From assembly GCF_048020265.1 (NCBI RefSeq), contig NZ_CP171843.1, forward strand, positions 1,674,001-1,738,000: a stretch of DNA of 64,000 nucleotides, given 5' to 3'. Each line of letters starts with the position of its first letter. The stretch's first letter is position 1. Source of the stretch: Limnohabitans_A sp048020265. GTDB taxonomy: Bacteria > Pseudomonadota > Gammaproteobacteria > Burkholderiales > Burkholderiaceae_C. Shown in pieces: positions 21,001 through 24,411 of this stretch. The translations under genes and the position numbers were made by a program. The notes beneath the pieces are model-generated. The model saw nothing but the letters and a program-made list of their open reading frames with translations. It made no database searches and was not told the origin of the DNA.

Positions 21001-22089
21001 GTTGGCTGCCGTCAGTGCGGCTTGCACGGCGGCCAAGTTATCTTGGGTGACGCCGGTCACGCCCAAAATTTCGAGCTGCGCCTGCGTGGCGTTGCCCTCC
21101 ATGACGGCTTGCACCGCGTCAGCCAAAGCCTGCACTTTGGACACGCTGTCCACATCGCCGGTGTTCTTGATGCCAATCACATCGCCCAACAAGGCTTCTT
21201 CTGCGCCGGCATCCACACCTTTCACGCCGATGGCAGCGTACTGCGCTGCAGACGGATCTTGGGCGTTGGCATCAGCATCGCTGCCGTTGGCCTCGGCCAA
21301 GATGGCGGTGTAGGCGTTGACGATGGCCTGCACCTCGGCGACGGTATCGGCTGCTTCGCGGTCGTTGGCGTTGCCCACGGCGGTGTCAGATCCCGCTTGC
21401 GCGTTGATGGCGCTGTTGATGGCGGCCAAGTTGGCATCGGTGACACCGTTCACGCCTGCAGCAGCGTAGTCGGCAACGGCTGGGGCAACCTGCCCCGTTT
21501 CGGCGAAGCTGGCAATCTTCTCCAGAGCAGTCACATCCGCACCTGAATCGCCAGGGCCGGCTGAACCGCCACCGCCACCGCCACCTGCAGCTGCCGCACC
21601 CAAAGCGCCTGCGCCGGCCACCAAGGGGTTGAACGCCAACACACCCAAGGCAGCACCGCTGGCATCAGCCACTTCCACGTTGCCCAAAAATGAGTACGCA
21701 CTGCCACGGGCCTCGGTCAAAGACGTCAATGCACTTTCAGTGTCGCTGCTTTCGACAATGTATTCATAAAAGCTGCCGTTCTCGGCCTCGCCAATCAAGC
21801 CCGAAAAACCATCCGGCACCGCGTCGTAGTAACCCTCGAACACCACATGCGGTGCATCCACCCCCTCTTCCAGCATCACCAACAAGTCTTGGCCCACGCG
21901 TTTGACCTTGACCATCTCCGGCGCGGTCTGACCTTCACGGGCCAAATCCTTGAATTGGTATTTCAGGCCAGGCTGCACCTTGATGCGCAGCGGTTGGCCT
22001 GAACTCGCAGCGGTGAGCTTGACGTCAAAAACCTCTGGCGTCTTACCTTTTGATTGCTGAACGACGACTTGGATTTGGGGTGTTGCCAT
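1..22089 (-). CDS. Giant repetitive surface adhesin (BapA-like), C-terminus beyond window
   Basis: A single reading frame begins with ATG at 22089 (MATPQIQVVVQQ) and stays open to base 1, so at least 7,363 residues; the C-terminus lies outside the window. Seen in order: an N-terminal BapA-prefix-like domain (1-110), a hydrophobic then Gly-rich linker (about 145-183), Ala-rich repeats (184-783), Ig-like modules (784-1483), a second huge repeat block (1484-5440), Ig-like modules (5441-6172), a jelly-roll-like domain (6173-6365), a segment with a GNDTI motif (6366-6480), further Ig-like modules (6565-6870), a propeller-like repeat region (6875-7255) and another Ig-like module at the edge. No classical signal peptide is visible, as expected for type I secreted adhesins; no secretion genes are in the window. 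It lies 21 bp downstream of a small exported protein gene, presumably one operon. Role inferred: surface attachment or biofilm matrix. The repeat family is not one I can name. Confidence 0.9.
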   Translation of the reverse strand, partial: MATPQIQVVVQQSKGKTPEVFDVKLTAASSGQPLRIKVQPGLKYQFKDLAREGQTAPEMVKVKRVGQDLLVMLEEGVDAPHVVFEGYYDAVPDGFSGLIGEAENGSFYEYIVESSDTESALTSLTEARGSAYSFLGNVEVADASGAALGVLAFNPLVAGAGALGAAAAGGGGGGGSAGPGDSGADVTALEKIASFAETGQVAPAVADYAAAGVNGVTDANLAAINSAINAQAGSDTAVGNANDREAADTVAEVQAIVNAYTAILAEANGSDADANAQDPSAAQYAAIGVKGVDAGAEEALLGDVIGIKNTGDVDSVSKVQALADAVQAVMEGNATQAQLEILGVTGVTQDNLAAVQAALTAANDATQLNTLAGLQAIVDDLNAAAAFIAAKAEDNTAATLNPADYAAAGVTGVTNANVSAINSALNTGITGAQSSATGVSGVEADSPAELQAIVDAYNKILASADGTDSNATATPTAADYAAIGVSVNDVTAELLSDVIDSKPVTAVDTAGDIQGLADAAQAAVVYTGSNTAPTVAQLQALVTGVSDANLASVLAALADANTNTTGTNANQPVTQAELQALVNGINNALATIVAAAENNTGTSSAISPIIYGAAGVTGVTAANVGLINSLLDTTGVTGATVDSREELQDLVDAATKLNALANGQEEGIPLLDANDIAALGLSNVINSPADLALFNQIVDNAPASTLTGDNPGAAVVNLASIADRLVLTAAGTTPISPALTAADLQAIGLDSVNPSFLSQYLAAVAATNDSGTGVDTLGELQDLVRDVNWANAQPVIAVAEATNGISADELADGIQTLVTLPADAAVGDTLTLTIDNNDGTPAVVTHVLTANDLAAGAASVVLSQTVVQTGGAVVDGDYTVTSQIAHANGATTQTASLSFTLDTTQPGLGVSTIAGDTVDASQNQFVGELDAAERGTSPTTLATPLVLSGVTDAEVGSTVYVTLNRTTYTTTVQAPRSRALMDNTWSVTVTDPDAIALNHGNVYEVIAQTSDKAGNPIVDNQFGLRTNTASPDVPTVNNTLTNDTTPILSGLARKLLPGADPAVASNYIALEASDTLTVIVNGVTISGTIASLPTGLSYNATTQAWSLDTAAAGVTLTDGTYDVQVTTTAGNVTKEDASAAELIINTQPPVVTLNPLSGDDRINAIENDSAVVLTGTTDADVGSDVLVTLNGTSYTAQVLAGTTPGSNLIRVTIPASAVALLPEGDVDYSVAVTNAFGSQATVSRTVDVDTLAPLAPTVTLAEAADLRVNATELSDGLQVSVSLPAGTQAGETLTVSVTDPLGIVRQFSHTVTNAEATAGTSILNVPKTTTSADGAYSLTATLTDLNGNLGAAANNVSFTLDTVVPGQNANGTPAAVSVPVLMIVEASSGITAAELADGLQTSVTLPSGSVADDVLTFTVTGPDGVERRFTHTVTNPDAASGTATLTLPNTLLAQDGVYTLSITSQDASGNNSAAGTLSVTLSAAIGKIADYAATGTTAPTVTDYANAGVTGVTGGAGGNLAAVNDAINSQTGSDSVLGNGNDSSAVDSPAEVQAIVNAYSKILSTADGNDSNTPLLPAAADYATIGVTGVTDATAAMLSDVINGLTVEAVNTVAEVQALAYAAKAVIGYDDPATDTAPTKDQINALVTGQTAGGSTLTNPITDDALKAVQAAIDAANSDGTPLATQQQLADVVKAAMDAYALAIDKIADYAETGTTAPATSDYEAAGVTGVSDSNLAAINDAINNQNGTDNTLANADDRGDADTAAKVQAIVNAYNAILAEANDSTAAAGDTTPDATPESDPTAAQYAAIGADIGAAATDAENLALLNDIVGASQTSNVDSIADINELARIVNAIQQTAAGQTPNPALTAEDLAQIGLSGVTADNLPAVLAAIAAQADNGTATDSLSELQGVVSNATAAYTNALNAIQEAAGNNNASTSGTLSPTAQQYVDAGVSGVTAGNLAAINSALNSAPVTSDKVDTAAEVQALVNAYNAILAEANDTTAAAGDTTPDATPTADPTAAQYAAIGADIGAAATDAENLALLNDIVGAAQKADVDSIPEINELARIANAIQVVAANGTPSPALTAEDLAKVGLSGVTADNLPAVLAAIAAQANEGTATDSLSELQGILNTAIAAYEVAIDKIADYAETGAVAPATTDYAAAGITGVSSVNLASINDAINSQAGADTTVGNANDREGANTAAEVQAIVDAYNKVLAAADGTDTNTSGTAVPTAADYAAIGVTGVDAAAAALLSDVIDGKTTYAVDTVAEVQALADAAKAVTGYDQPTDTAPTAAQINALVAGQTPTGGAVLPADTVTADALAAVQQAIDAANSDSTPIASQQELANVVQAALDAYTAAIDKIANYAETGTTAPAVGDYSAAGVTGVSEANLAAINDAINNQNGADNTLGNTDDRGDADSAAEVQAIVNAYNAILAEANGTATDANAQDPSAAQYAAIGANIGAAATDLDNLALLNDIVGAQATTGVDSIAEINELARIANAIQQTAAGQTPSPALTVDDLSKAGLVNVTPANLTAVLAAIAAKDDEGAATDSLAELQAIVDGVAGNFTVAMNAIRDAAQGNTANGSSPSLTQYSTIAVSGVTADNLTAINDALNSALVNGEAADSTAEVQAIVDGFNAILREANGTSGDVTAQDPSASNYAAIGVTGVDAGAETALLGDIIGTKTADQVDTVAEVQALADAVATTVAYTGSNGQTAPGVDELGLLATGVTADNLAAVQAAIAAANADGTPIATQAELQTLIDNAVTAYTNALNAIQAAAASNNATATSPSAQQYADAGVSGVTADNLAAINSALNSAPVTSDKVDTAAEVQALVNVYNAILAEANDTTAAAGDTTPDATPTADPTAAQYAAIGADIGAAATDAENLALLNDIVGAAQKADVDSIPEINELARIANAIQVVAANGTPSPALTAEDLAKVGLSGVTADNLPAVLAAIAAQANEGTATDSLSELQGILNTAIAAYEAAIDKIADFAADNTQPAPATSDYVAAGVTGVTDGNLAAINSAIDAQAASTPATTDDRAAADSAVEVQAIVNAYNKVLAAADGTDANTSGAAVPAAADYAAIGVTGVDAATAALLSDVVDGKPSTAVDAVPELQALADAAKAVLGFDDPATDTAPTAAQINALVAGQSVNGSPVGTVTDDALAAVQAAIDKANSDASPIASQAELAAVVQNALTAYQSALSAISGAAEGNSASSTTPTTSQYADTGVTGVDSGNVAAINSTLNTVPVNGAAVDSAAEIQPIVNAWNAILAEANDLDANTGDSVTDTTPTIDPTAAQYATVGASIGLAANDAENLALLNDIVGASQKSAVDSVAELNELARIANAIQQIVAGGVPSPSLTPADFAKVGLANVTTDNLNTVRAALAAQADGGAATDSLIELQNIIDAATTSFDSALTEIQAAANNNNATSSSPSQAIYTALGVTGVTADNLAAINSVLNTTPITGAEVENAAEVQTIVDAYNAILAEANDTTGVAGDTTLDATPDGDPTAAQYAAIGADIGAAATDAENLALLNDIVGAAQKADVDTVGEINELARIANAIQTLAANGTPTPALTAEDLAKIGLSGVTADNLPAVLAAIAVQTNDGTATDSLSELQGILNTAIAAYDTAIDKIADYAETGAVAPATTDYAAAGVTGVSSANLAAINDAINSQNGADNTLGTVDDRGDADSAAEVQAIVNAYNKIITAADGNDSNAPAQPTAADYAAIGVTGVTEASAVLLSDVVNGKSYGDIDTVAEVQALANAAQAVLGYDDPASDVAPTAAQINALVAGQTTGGATLGAAPVSDDALKAVQAAIDAANSDGTAISNQAELAAVVKSAVDQFNAALNAIETAALNNTATATTPTVADYTDLGVSGVSNTNLAAINSVLNTAAVNDAAVNTAAEVQTLVNTYQKVFNAADGTDSNSGAAAPTLADYQLLGLTGLDNTHAVLLSDVVDGKQTSDVNSAEALQTLATAVATVFSTTADLTATADQINALVAGQTPTGASTPLGASVVTDEALLAVRNAIHAANNDGTPLATQQELADLVQAALSAYNAAADKLAAYAQDDGAAAASNASLTPVLGDYIALGVTGIGGAGQPSVATINSALADPDIIGTEADQRTEVQAIVDAYAAILQSADGTANNDAANPTQAQYAAIGVNGVDTAPEEGLLGDVLDAKAGTDVDTVPKVQALANAVQAVMDGTATQAQLEALGITGVTPENLSSVQAALAAADDATKLNTQAGVQAVVSAAIAAANKIAAYADDSINPAPTTADYDALGVTGVTDANVAAINSALADADITGALADSTAEVQAIVNAYATILAEANGTTADANTQDPSAAQYAAIGVNGVDAGAEEVLLGDVIGTKTTGEVDSVTEVQALADAVAAVVAYTAGTSQTAPSEAQLNLLVTGVSPGNLAAVQAAIAAANADGTPIATQAELQAIVDGAATTQANALAAIEAAAQANNATATSPSVVQYAAAGAIGVTADNLAAINSALNDADITGALADTADEVQTIVNAYATILAEANGTTADANTQDPSAAQYAAIGVNGVDAGAEEVLLGDVIGTKTTGEVDSVTEVQALADAVAAVVAYTAGTSQTAPSEAQLNLLVTGVSPGNLAAVQAAIAAANADGTPIATQAELQAIVDGAATTQANALAAIEAAAQANNATATSPSVVQYAAAGAIGVTADNLAAINSALNDADITGALADTSDEVQTIVNAYATILAEANGTTADANAQDPSAAQYAAIGVNGVDAGAEEALLGDVIGIKTTTQVDEVPEVQALATAVQAVMDGIATQAQLEALGVTGVTPENLSSVQAALAAADDATELNTQAGVQAVVSAAIAAANKIAAYAQDNGTNLVTNPAPTTADYDALGVTGVTDANVAAINSALADADITGALADTAAEVQAIVNAYVAILAEANGTTADANAQDPSAAQYAAIGVNGVDAGAEEALLGDVIGTKTTGEVDSVTEVQALATAVQAVMDGIATQAQLEALGVTGVTPENLSSVQAALAAADDATELNTQAGVQAVVSAAIAAAKKIAAYAQDNGADLVTNPAPTTADYDALGVTGVTDTNVAAINTALADTDITGALADTAAEVQTIVNAYADILAEANGTTADANAQDPSTAQYAAIGVNGVDAGAEEALLGDVIGTKTTGDVDSVTEVQALATAVQAVMDGNATQAQLELLGITGVTADNLPAVQAALVAANDATQLNTQAGVQAVVAAAIAAQTAALDTIRAYAENNTSGQVSATGTAPTTTDFNSAGVSGVSSGNVVAIQDALASAAVNGEAANTTGEVQVIVDAYNAILAEANGAAADANAQDPSAAQYAAIGATLGDAATDVQNLALLNDIVGALQAVDVDTIAEINELARIANAIQTVANDGTASPALTVADLTKIGLNTTGVTANNLPILLAAIAAKTNDGSETDSLSELQALIDALDKTAPTTPTLALGTGVSNGATSAEATAVTGAVTVTAEAGAAVTLTFTDADGSTFTKTVTGTGSAQSVQLSASDLGAGANQLSDGAITVSAVATDTAGNNSSAGSTSFTLDTGVPNAPTSVTVKDTDGDGKPTISGSAEPGSTVTITDPAGVTHTTTADATTGAFSLELAAAPSPLTGSYSATATDAAGNTGLATTVNTTDLTAPAAPTSVTVKDTDGDGKPTISGTAEPGSTVTITDPAGVTHTTTADATTGAFSLELAAAPSPLTGNYSATATDAAGNTGPATTVNTTDLTAPTTPTLALGTGVSDGANLAEATAPTGAVTVTAEAGATVTVTFTDADGSTVTKTVIGTGSAQSVQLSASDLGAGANQLSDGAITVSAVASDIAGNTSSAGSTSFTLDATAPSAATSVTVTPSGGTVVANTLNSTNTALDITASITAGQATGGKAEFYVNGTLVGTDADIGSGDTSVSFTTSDGSPSTSELQAAITAGGVVSVKLYDAAGNVINTNGPTLVRDVTPPGQTVSYSSMTKDTSTGTATADWTTSDASAGRLVSGTVSAALAATDKVAVYTNNGATFIGYATLNAARTAWAITDTEDYSSSWTYTAKVVDAAGNSGPVQTQLVNADLSALAPQITSVKDSAGTSISSGGSTANTVTTITGTSEANATVYVYDSTGSNLVATTTANGSGEWTATIAAPTAGAHTFSAVQVDTAGNQSVYSTLWTVTSSSGASQLSNGDFSTDALSGFTAPGVTWVDNVNYDVATSNAGIGSPVLNTGITNTTTSGTATNISWTKKAIAAVANPDGTMAGNVLMANIASSTKAVFWQTTAQVEAGKTYTFKLDYATNLGDGTAGGGSLGTDVDGTSLTIYNVNNKESGHYTVVYTATSTKTITLSLWGTNLNTGVPQSYGDVIVDNVSFATNAPATNGTLVANSMPNGVTAGNDAALTYTKDALDSVAGNDTITANTATALQSVLASGGRIDGGAGVDTLKLAAGTQLDVTAITSNQTVKPIQEVEVFEMQGGSSKLTLSANSVLSLGSANLSGYNFISVDNAQNGGTSSADKVQFVVNGQVGDSLVLNELATDGFSSNSVLGNTGLTGVWTYKGDVVKNGITYKVYDHSTTQAQALVDADVNVSFTDTTPPTATITLSDTVLAANETATATITFSEAVTGLTAGDFVVENGTISNPVSTDGGITWTATFTPNSTVEDSTNVIKLNAGGVTDAAGNANALTTSANYEVDTQSTGAPTLSVTEALQGGINATKATDGVQTTVDLPAGTLAGDVITLTVTDPSGDLRQFVYTVLPADVTNGTAPVTIPTSAIDEDGNYTVVATVTDAVGNISPTSTTSIFALNRSLQAPTLSLSSDSGWLAIDGITADGTINVSGLVGGATWQYSTDNGQTWATGSGTSFVLPQGQYSAGSIQVRQTLSGVISDSAQLGYSTEQQVPVHTLNAQTDAKVVQLDNGNTLVVYYRGTGTNDTYTVGRLYDAKGLPLGGSFVISQTGILPDVTAVPGGAFVATEVETGGVAGVFIGNTGSVTVPQFNVANAGSNAQTTTLSNGDVAVVWRVDNAGTSTVWGSVYGANGSLKTSATQLASFTASGPINGTYGANRDLDIAAGTNGKLIVTWQALGDGDGTGVYAQTFNANLSASNSAAQVSTVSTNNQVQPAISTHTDGSYVVSWMSWGQDGMSLAQNLRIFNADGSARTGEIPVYTRSAGGYEGYGDVTFLSDGRIVAIWAEYDMAGNKGYDLKGQIFSNTGTPLGSALNVNTDTANWQWFASVVPKADGGFAVTWTYGDQYLGDYTVHAQQFDANGNKTSGLWIDTTAPTNPGSAPQNFVDNVGTIQNAASTASVTDDTTPVLNIGAGQTDLPSLYVDGVKVAATYDPLTGLLTPNSPLSSGEHALTYTLTDAAGNESGKSPALTVTVDT
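330..1470 (-). other. Propeller-like repeat region near the C-terminal side
   Basis: Residues about 6875-7255 contain around six blades of roughly 55-65 residues. Each has a 'DG/NG-(N/D/S)-x-x-V-x-W' strand and a 'G-x-(V/L)-(Y/R)-x-(Q/A)-x-(F/Y)-(D/N)-A-(N/D)-G' turn, for example GTGVYAQTFNA and GSYVVSWMSWGQDG. Comparable blades occur near the distal ends of RTX-type giant proteins. Fold inferred from pattern only. Confidence 0.5.
3000..3574 (-). other. Jelly-roll / carbohydrate-binding-like domain
   Basis: Residues about 6173-6365 open with LSNGDFSTDALSGF, include FWQTTAQVEAGKTYTFKLDY and end with YGDVIVDNVSF. The 'NGDF...' opening and '(V/I)DNVSF' ending are hallmarks of jelly-roll modules of the CBM4/9 type and of similar folds in secreted proteins. 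Ligand unknown. Confidence 0.5.
3575..5769 (-). other. Ig-like modules including a 270-bp tandem repeat
   Basis: Residues about 5441-6172. Modules with DKTAPTTPTLALGTGVS, SVTVKDTDGDGKPTISGSAE and GSYSATATDAAGNTG type phrases, typical of bacterial Ig-like domains of giant adhesins. Two adjacent 90-residue modules are nearly identical in DNA: the stretch beginning at 4981 recurs at 5251, an offset of 270 bp. Confidence 0.75.
6636..7793 (-). repeat. 579-bp higher-order tandem repeat inside block B
   Basis: Sequence around 7021-7200 recurs at 7600-7779 with an offset of 579 bp (193 codons), nearly identical over several hundred bases. A further diverged copy lies at about 6440-6640. This is the second higher-order unit length in the array, next to the 603-bp unit. 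Confidence 0.75.
7942..9147 (-). repeat. 603-bp exact tandem duplication inside repeat block B
   Basis: Two head-to-tail copies, 7942-8544 and 8545-9147, each 201 codons (three 67-residue units). By eye 7960-8544 is identical to 8563-9147; one mismatch is seen at 7959/8562 and identity ends at 8545/9148. It is in frame, so the repeat number changes without breaking the protein. Confidence 0.85.
13139..13701 (-). repeat. Dispersed 563-bp duplication, copy 1
   Basis: Matches 15677-16239 at an offset of 2,538 bp (846 codons, in frame) with only about four mismatches that I can see (near 13457, 13579, 13606 and 13671). The flanks on both sides diverge abruptly. Confidence 0.85.
15677..16239 (-). 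repeat. Dispersed 563-bp duplication, copy 2
   Basis: Second copy of 13139-13701. Sequence before 15677 and after 16239 is only distantly similar to the flanks of copy 1, which fits segmental duplication or recent gene conversion within the array. Confidence 0.85.
17640..19741 (-). other. Ig-like module island between the two helical repeat blocks
   Basis: Residues 784-1483 switch to beta-sandwich modules of about 100 residues. They show recurrent phrases such as VAEATNGISADELADG, LPADAAVGDTLTLTI and TDLNGNLGAAANNVSFTLDT, and each module ends in a 'tDtt-P' type linker. This is the Ig-like architecture common in type I secreted adhesins. The same module type returns near the C-terminal end (1740-2060). 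Confidence 0.75.
19742..21540 (-). repeat. Ala-rich about 67-residue repeats, block A
   Basis: About 600 residues (184-783) made of roughly nine units. Each unit carries a Y-x3-G-V-T-G-V-T-x2-N-L-A-A-I-N type motif, a short acidic loop, and an A-E-V-Q-A-I-V-D-A-Y helix. Heptad-like spacing of Ala and Leu suggests small helical bundles. The block directly follows the Gly-rich linker and ends where Ig-like modules start near 19742. Confidence 0.75.
21760..22089 (-). other. N-terminal BapA-prefix-like domain of the giant adhesin
   Basis: The first 110 residues form a compact beta-rich segment: a VKLTAASSGQPLRIKVQPG stretch, then VKRVGQDLLVMLEEG and HVVFEGYYD. This follows the layout of the BapA prefix-like domain found at the N-terminus of giant type I secreted adhesins, including the run of short strands ending in an 'F-x-G-Y/F-Y' element. 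In such proteins this region stays at the cell-proximal side. The assignment comes from recalled pattern, not a profile search. Confidence 0.6.
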
Positions 22090-22110
22090 GGTGGTGATCA
22101 ATTCGAAAAA

Positions 22111-22731
22111 TTATTTGGATGCGGCCTTGGTGCCAACTGCGGCTGTCGGTGCGACGGCGGATTCGGAAGGGGTGCGGCAAGCCTCGGAGCGACGCACGCG
22201 GCTTTGAAAGCCTGTTGGCATCGCTGAGCCAGCTTCTTGTCGGGCCGTGTCGGGCGTGACTTCTTGCCAGCGCACACCCTGCTCAACCAGCGATTCAACT
22301 CGGAAATAACGGCTTTGCCCCGAGACCAGTTCCGTGTCAATGGCTTGAAATCCAGTGGCAGCGGGGTGGATGGCCTTCAATCGAACGGCCGTCAGACCTG
22401 GGGAGACGCACAGCTCTGTGTAGGTTCCCGCAAACAGGGTGGCGTGGTACGCGTCAGCTACATACAAGCGCAAAGGATGCGCAGATGCCTGTTGGGCTGG
22501 ACGGTAAAAAACCAACTGCCCTCGCCCCTGTCCCGCAACAGGCTGGTCTTGCAAGGCAGAAAGCGAAAGGGAGGGCAAAGGAGCCTGGATGGGCGCTTTG
22601 GACGCGGTGTCTGTCTGTGCGAAAGCCATTTGTGCGCACAGCAACCATGCTAGGGGCACCACCAGCACGCGTCTCACAGCAGCTTGGACTTGACAGCGTG
22701 GGTTAACAAATTTGGCAATAGAAGTGGTCAT
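22111..22731 (-). CDS. Small exported protein encoded just upstream of the giant adhesin
   Basis: 206 residues from ATG at 22731 (MTTSIAKFVN); an in-frame TTG nine bases upstream is possible. An N-terminal signal peptide is visible: an RR pair, a hydrophobic run VLVVPLAWLLCAQMAFA, and likely cleavage before QTD. The mature part has a GQLVFYRPAQ motif and an AGTYTELCVSPGLTAVRLKA stretch. This resembles the N-terminal part of OmpA-family proteins that I recall beside giant adhesin genes in Burkholderiales, and also DUF2846-type lipoproteins. The OmpA-like peptidoglycan-binding domain expected in those relatives is absent: the protein stops after a charged, Ala-rich tail. It lies 21 bp before the adhesin start, so co-transcription is likely. 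Function unknown; a periplasmic or outer-membrane anchor or assembly partner is an inference. Confidence 0.75.
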   Translation of the reverse strand: MTTSIAKFVNPRCQVQAAVRRVLVVPLAWLLCAQMAFAQTDTASKAPIQAPLPSLSLSALQDQPVAGQGRGQLVFYRPAQQASAHPLRLYVADAYHATLFAGTYTELCVSPGLTAVRLKAIHPAATGFQAIDTELVSGQSRYFRVESLVEQGVRWQEVTPDTARQEAGSAMPTGFQSRVRRSEACRTPSESAVAPTAAVGTKAASK

Positions 22732-22740
22732 TTCAAACAA

Positions 22741-23105
22741 TTGCAGCCCGATTACAGGCTTTTATGAATTTTGATCACATAGTTTACATATATTCAACGA
22801 TCAAAAATTCATTCTTACGAATAAATACACAAAAAATTTGCCAAAATAAACATAAAAAACGAAATAAACAATTAATTCATTGAATTTAATACGCATCGAT
22901 TTGATGATTTACGATTTTTTCCAGCAAAAACATGATGTTGCAAGCACGAGCAGCTCAAAACGCGACGACCCAAAAACATCAAAAATCGCAGAAAGCAAAG
23001 GGTGCGTTCCAGGCCAAGACTTCTCCACTGCCGTGCATGGCCCTTGCCGAAATGAATGCGTAAGAACACAGCCCGGCATGGGCGAGCGAAGACCATTCAA
23101 ACGAC
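22741..23105. promoter_or_regulatory. AT-rich upstream region of the adhesin operon
   Basis: About 365 bp without a convincing gene. The half next to the adhesin operon (about 22755-22935) is very AT-rich, with A/T runs such as ATTTTTTGTGTATTTATTC on the minus strand, in sharp contrast to the GC-rich surroundings. Such islands are typical of silenced, conditionally expressed surface genes (H-NS/MvaT-type control). No recognisable operator was found. The part from 22960 to 23105 is of ordinary composition and I see nothing in it. Confidence 0.5.
22776..22804 (-). promoter_or_regulatory. Candidate sigma-70 promoter for the adhesin operon
   Basis: On the minus strand TTGATC (22804-22799) and TATGTG (22781-22776) are separated by 17 bp, about 45 bp upstream of the ATG at 22731. 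The -10 is a poor match, so this is only a candidate; the AT-rich region offers alternatives. Confidence 0.3.
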
Positions 23106-23139
23106 AAAAAGGCCCATCGGCGCAAAACGCCGATGGGCC
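23106..23139 (-). terminator. Rho-independent terminator of coaBC
   Basis: A perfect 12-bp GC-rich stem (23111-23122 with 23128-23139) with a five-base loop is followed on the minus strand by TTTTT (23110-23106). It lies 35 bp past the coaBC stop codon. Confidence 0.9.
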
Positions 23140-23173
23140 CTTGAAATTGGAAAGCGTTAGGTGACCGTGAAAC

Positions 23174-24382
23174 TCAAAGACGGCGAGCGATGTCGCCGAT
23201 CAACTGCACCGCCAACTCTTGCTTGCTGGCATGCGGCAATTCGCGTGCACCGGCTGCGTCCACCAGAAGCAAGGCGTTGTCATCCTGGCCAAAGGTGGCG
23301 GGGCCAATGTTGCCCACCAGCAAAGGGACGTTTTTGCGGACACGCTTGGCCGTGGCGTGTGCCAGCAGATCGTGGCTCTCTGCGGCAAAGCCCACACAAA
23401 ACAGGGCGCCAGAGAGCGCACGCGGCGACTGGGCGATGGTGGCCAGGATGTCTGGATTTTCAACAAAACTCAGCTGCGGCGTCTGGCCCGAACCGTCTTT
23501 CTTGATTTTTTGATCGGCCGAGTTGGCGGGTCGCCAATCAGCCACCGCGGCGGTGGCGATGAAGACATCGGCCGCATTGGCATGTTGCTGCACCGCGTCC
23601 ATCATTTGACGGGCTGAACGCACATTCACACGCTGCACGCCCCGCGGCGCGGGCAAATGCACGGGGCCCGCAACGAGGGTGACCTGCGCCCCGGCCATGC
23701 GAGCAGCGCGGGCAATGGCAAAACCCATCTTGCCACTGGACAAATTGGTGATGCCACGCACCGGGTCAATGGCTTCGTAAGTGGGGCCCGCAGTGACCAA
23801 CACCGTCTTGCCCGCCAGCACCTTGGGCGTGAAAAACGCTTCCAAATCTTCCAGAATTTCCTCGGCTTCGAGCATGCGGCCGTCACCGGTTTCGCCACAA
23901 GCCTGGTCGCCCTGCCCGACATCCAGCACATGGATCCCATCGGCTTTGAGCTGGGCCACATTGCGCTGCGTGGCAGGGTTGGACCACATTTCGCGGTTCA
24001 TGGCTGGGGCCACGATCAAAGGCACTTTGTCCAGGGGCCGCGCCAGACACATGAGGCTCAGCAGCTCATCGGCACCGCCGTGCAGCAGTTTGGACATGAA
24101 ATCTGCACTGGCCGGGGCCACCACAATCGCATCGGCTTCCCGGCTCAGATTGATGTGGGCCATGTTGTTGGCTTCGCGCGGGTCCCACTGCGAGGTGTAG
24201 ACCGGCCTGCCCGACAGGGCTTGCATGGTCACCGCCGTCATGAAGTGCTCGGCCGCCTCGGTCATCACGACTTGCACCGTGACGCCAGACTTGACCAAGG
24301 CGCGGCAGAGTTCCGCCGACTTGAAGGCCGCAATGCCGCCCGACAAGCCCAGAACGATGTGTTTTCCAGCCAATGTGCTCAT
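23174..24382 (-). CDS. coaBC: Bifunctional phosphopantothenoylcysteine decarboxylase / phosphopantothenate-cysteine ligase
   Basis: 402 residues from ATG at 24382 (MSTLAGKHIVLG); the frame is open further upstream into pyrG, but the homologous start is here. The enzyme makes 4'-phosphopantetheine from phosphopantothenate, cysteine and CTP in coenzyme A synthesis. The N-terminal flavin-dependent CoaC domain (about 1-185) shows GLSGGIAAFKSAELCRAL, the APAMNREMW motif and the HVLDVGQGDQACGETGDGR substrate-clamp segment. The C-terminal CoaB domain (about 190-402) shows VLVTAGPTYEAIDPVR, NLSSGKMG and an AAVADWRP motif. Length is normal for the fused bacterial protein. It is transcribed away from pyrG, whose ATG lies 78 bp off, and ends at a strong terminator. 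Confidence 0.97.
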   Translation of the reverse strand: MSTLAGKHIVLGLSGGIAAFKSAELCRALVKSGVTVQVVMTEAAEHFMTAVTMQALSGRPVYTSQWDPREANNMAHINLSREADAIVVAPASADFMSKLLHGGADELLSLMCLARPLDKVPLIVAPAMNREMWSNPATQRNVAQLKADGIHVLDVGQGDQACGETGDGRMLEAEEILEDLEAFFTPKVLAGKTVLVTAGPTYEAIDPVRGITNLSSGKMGFAIARAARMAGAQVTLVAGPVHLPAPRGVQRVNVRSARQMMDAVQQHANAADVFIATAAVADWRPANSADQKIKKDGSGQTPQLSFVENPDILATIAQSPRALSGALFCVGFAAESHDLLAHATAKRVRKNVPLLVGNIGPATFGQDDNALLLVDAAGARELPHASKQELAVQLIGDIARRL

Positions 24383-24411
24383 GGCTGGGGAATGTAGCAG
24401 ACACGACTGTC

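Noticed and set aside
5770..21540. Regular repeats that could be taken for a CRISPR array
   Set aside because: Periods are about 200 bp or multiples, the repeats are in frame and coding, there are no short identical repeats with unique spacers, and no cas genes.
22880..23164. Small plus-strand frame of 94 codons in the intergenic region
   Set aside because: It runs through the coaBC terminator, has no ribosome site and shows no family pattern.
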